NCBI GenBank assembly: GCA_002448305.1
Contig: DJWY01000023.1
Location: forward strand, 35,962-60,062
Direction of reading: 5' to 3'
From: Selenomonadales bacterium UBA7018
Lineage (GTDB): Bacteria > Bacillota > Negativicutes > Selenomonadales > Selenomonadaceae
Length of the DNA: 24,101 bases
Shown one piece after another: positions 22,314-24,101 of this stretch. Position numbers and translations under genes: made by a program. The notes beneath the pieces were generated by a model. The model ran no database searches. It had not been told where the DNA came from and worked only from the letters and a program-made list of their open reading frames with translations. Within the stretch, counting starts at the first letter, position 1. Each line of letters starts with the position of its first letter.

Positions 22314-22864
22314 ATATGTAAAAGTAACGGCTTGAGCGGTTCGGGCATTGCCTCAACGAAAAATTTTGCCATTTCTCGCGGCGAACAATCCCATTTGCCT
22401 AAACACCAATCGTTGACAGATTCAGACAGTGCCCGCATAAAAAATTTTACACAGAAAAAAATTGTCGGCGTGATTTTGTCCAGATTATAACGCGCCTTTA
22501 TCCAGTCCGTTAAAAGATTTATCGCGTGGTCGTTGGTGGTGTAGCGGAAATTATTTTGCCCGACAGCATTTTTTAACAGATTCGTATAAAAATTTTCGTC
22601 CTCAAGGATAATTTCCATCCACTTGCAAATTACGTCCTCGAAAGAGTCGCCGCAACCGAAATTTTTCATAGACGCCTCGACCTTCTGATTATAAATCCAC
22701 GCCATTAGCTCGTATTTGTCGCGGAAGTGATTGTAAAATGTCGGCGGCGTTAGCCCGCAATTTTTCGTTAGTTCCCTAACGGTGATTTTGTCGACAGCTT
22801 TTATCCGCGACAATTCCTTGAGCGATTCGGCAAGTAATTCCTTTGTCGATTGACGCGAAATCAT
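22310..22864 (-). CDS. TetR/AcrR-family transcriptional regulator
   Basis: This is a 184-residue DNA-binding regulator. The N-terminal helix-turn-helix reads ITVRELTKNCGLTPPTFYNHFRDK (about 27-50), with the family signature TFYNHF. The C-terminal ligand domain (about 70-184) resembles the DhaS-like TetR subgroup (LLTDWIKARY, IFFCVKFFMRALSESVNDW). AAGGAG precedes the ATG. It is transcribed in the same direction as the downstream redox operon, 101 bases from it, and a palindrome in that gap is a candidate operator. It starts 27 bases after the RgpF-like gene. The inducer is unknown. Confidence 0.92.
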   Translation of the reverse strand: MISRQSTKELLAESLKELSRIKAVDKITVRELTKNCGLTPPTFYNHFRDKYELMAWIYNQKVEASMKNFGCGDSFEDVICKWMEIILEDENFYTNLLKNAVGQNNFRYTTNDHAINLLTDWIKARYNLDKITPTIFFCVKFFMRALSESVNDWCLGKWDCSPREMAKFFVEAMPEPLKPLLLHI

Positions 22865-22891
22865 TTTATTCCGCTCCTTTTATAGTCATTC

Positions 22892-23887
22892 TCAATATTT
22901 TTTCAAAACCGAATGCCACGCCTGCAAAATGTTCGCGTCAAGTTCGGCTTGCGAAGAAGAAATCAAGCCTTCGCCGTCAACTTTCGTCCAGATAAAGCCC
23001 GATGACTCAACGATAAATAAAAAGGCTCGCTCAATCGCATGAGCAATCGTCCCGTCAATTTGCCCGCTTTCTTCCGGAAAATCTTTAAAAGATAAATCGC
23101 TCTCCAAAAGCGGCGCAAGTGCTTGGGGCTTAAACCAAAACATCGAGCCGGCAGGAAATTCTATCAAGTTGCGGTTGTCAATCTCAATGCCGAGCCTACT
23201 CAAAAAATTTTTCGTGAGCAAATAATTCTTGCCCCAATTTATAGAAATGCGAATCGGGTCAAAGTATTGCGGAAAAACTAAGCCAACTTTTTCGTTCGCC
23301 ATAATGTTCAAAATGCCGTTGACAATTTCGGGACTGCCTAAAAGATTTTTATAGAGATGGTCGCGCCAGCCCGCAAGCCTCATCTTAGCATGCGGCGATT
23401 TTTTCGAGTGTATGTGAACGCATATATCATAGCTCTTATAAATTTCTTTGAAGCCGACAAATGCCGAAGCTATATCACGCCCGCGATTTTCAAAAATTTT
23501 AATGACGAGTTGCCCCTTGTCGAAGTCGCTAAAAACTTTTTCGATAGCAGATTTTTTTTCGGGCGAAGTCGTCGAAATATAAACGTCGACCGCGCAGGGA
23601 ATGTTCAGCAAAAGATTTTTCAGCTCGTCGGCAAGTTCAGGATAAAAAATGTGGACGACCGCCGCGACTTTACAGCTAGCCGGAGGATTTTTAAAATCAA
23701 GCGGCACCTTCAACGCGAAGTCGTTTTCTTTTTTCATGCGGATATAGTCTGTAAAATCTTTTGAGTGCACGGCAATAACCGCGCCTAAATCTTCATGATA
23801 AACTCTGTGATGAAGGCGATAAATAAATTCAGTAGCGGTCGGAAAATAAGTGTCGCAAAAATCTTTTAAGAAATCTAACAGGCGCAT
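22892..23887 (-). CDS. RgpF-like polysaccharide synthesis protein
   Basis: This is a 331-residue protein of the rhamnan synthesis F (RgpF) family, linked to cell-surface polysaccharide assembly and probably a glycosyltransferase. Typical stretches are AAVVHIFYPELADELKNLL (about 74-92), FENRGRDIASAFVGFKE (about 131-147), CVHIHSKKS (about 155-163), GWRDHLYKNLLG and EFPAGSMFWFKPQALAPLL (about 243-261). GAGGA lies 9 bases before the ATG. It is followed by the TetR gene on the same transcript, but has no evident link with the redox genes. It could be the end of a glycan locus lying beyond the window. Confidence 0.88.
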   Translation of the reverse strand: MRLLDFLKDFCDTYFPTATEFIYRLHHRVYHEDLGAVIAVHSKDFTDYIRMKKENDFALKVPLDFKNPPASCKVAAVVHIFYPELADELKNLLLNIPCAVDVYISTTSPEKKSAIEKVFSDFDKGQLVIKIFENRGRDIASAFVGFKEIYKSYDICVHIHSKKSPHAKMRLAGWRDHLYKNLLGSPEIVNGILNIMANEKVGLVFPQYFDPIRISINWGKNYLLTKNFLSRLGIEIDNRNLIEFPAGSMFWFKPQALAPLLESDLSFKDFPEESGQIDGTIAHAIERAFLFIVESSGFIWTKVDGEGLISSSQAELDANILQAWHSVLKKY

Positions 23888-23950
23888 GCGAATTTATCCT
23901 CGAAAAATTAATATGTTTTCTGAGAGCGGAAAATTTCCCGCCCTTAGCGA

Positions 23951-23979
23951 AGGATAATCAAAATGGCGGCTAAAGTCAA
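23951..23979 (-). promoter_or_regulatory. Probable promoter of the RgpF-like gene
   Basis: On the minus strand TTGACT (23974-23979) and TATCCT (23951-23956) are 17 bases apart, giving a leader of about 57 bases. In the leader, near 23926-23941, an imperfect palindrome (GCGGAAAATTTCCCGC on the plus strand) could be an operator. Confidence 0.5.
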
Positions 23980-24042
23980 CCAAAAAGACTATTACTTTTA
24001 GGGATTGTTGGTAAATTCATGTAAAGAAAAAACACAAACAAT

Positions 24043-24092
24043 GATAAAATGAATTTGAAAGTAGGTATTGCTTATGTCAAATTCATTTTATC
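24043..24092. repeat. Perfect 16-bp inverted repeat around a start codon
   Basis: GATAAAATGAATTTGA (24043-24058) is the exact reverse complement of 24077-24092. The 18-base loop contains AAGTAGG and the ATG at 24074. In RNA this would be a strong stem with the start site exposed in the loop. Confidence 0.85.
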
Positions 24093-24101
24093 GTAAAGAA
24101 T
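24074..24101 (+). CDS. 5' end of a gene running off the window
   Basis: ATG at 24074 is followed by an open frame (MSNSFYRKE) to the window edge, with AAGTAGG about 10 bases upstream. Nine residues do not identify it. Its first codons form one arm of the inverted repeat, as would suit a self-regulated gene or the edge of a mobile element. No other gene is seen between 23888 and 24073. Confidence 0.4.

Overview
The window reads as a piece of chromosome from an anaerobic, double-membraned member of the Firmicutes, most likely a Negativicute of the Selenomonas group. This is an inference from gene content: a MacB-type ABC exporter, type IV pilus assembly genes, a secreted LPP20-type protein, rubrerythrin and rubredoxin oxygen defence, a B12-dependent methionine synthase with its reactivation domain on a separate gene, and strong AGGAGG-type ribosome binding sites. 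No rRNA, CRISPR array, integrase or complete insertion sequence was seen.

Layout, left to right. 1-4220 (+): the 3' end of an unknown gene, then an ABC ATPase and a MacB/FtsX-like permease, separated by two tandemly duplicated family 2 glycosyltransferases. 4221-5789 (-): three overlapping minor-pilin-like genes (PilX-, PilW- and PilV-like). 5908-7175 (+): two unrecognised small proteins. 7296-7728 (-): five tRNA genes (Gly, Gly, Met, Arg, Tyr in transcription order) with a near-consensus promoter and a candidate terminator. 7820-9149 (-): an LPP20-like secreted protein and a PaaI-type thioesterase. 9238-10197 (+): a Gfo/Idh/MocA oxidoreductase. 10251-11741 (-): NAD synthetase with a shortened amidase domain. 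11848-17795 (+): a fused PilM/PilN-like protein, metH, a MetH reactivation protein, methionine aminopeptidase with a SEC-C motif, a small thioredoxin-fold protein and queC. 17797-23887 (-): an RgpF-like glycan protein and a TetR regulator, then a redox cluster: HpcH/HpaI aldolase, flavodoxin-fold oxidoreductase, cupin, ferritin-like protein, a PAS-like/rubrerythrin/double-rubredoxin protein and a Tat-signal metallo-beta-lactamase-fold protein ending in rubredoxin. The right edge holds a long inverted repeat around the start of a new gene.

The most notable points are these. (1) An identical 37-bp heptad repeat sits in the same reading frame inside two nearby genes of one pathway, metH and the MetH reactivation gene, with a third, variant copy between genes near the left edge. 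(2) The NadE amidase domain has lost the segment that carries its catalytic Lys and Cys. (3) The rubredoxin-rich cluster has a TetR gene upstream, a perfect 14-bp palindrome and a hairpin that takes in the ribosome binding site of its first gene. (4) The glycosyltransferase pair interrupts an ABC transporter operon and shows a near-identical 5' end, an out-of-frame overlap and a C9 tract.

All functional calls come from reading motifs and family resemblance by eye. No database search was run.
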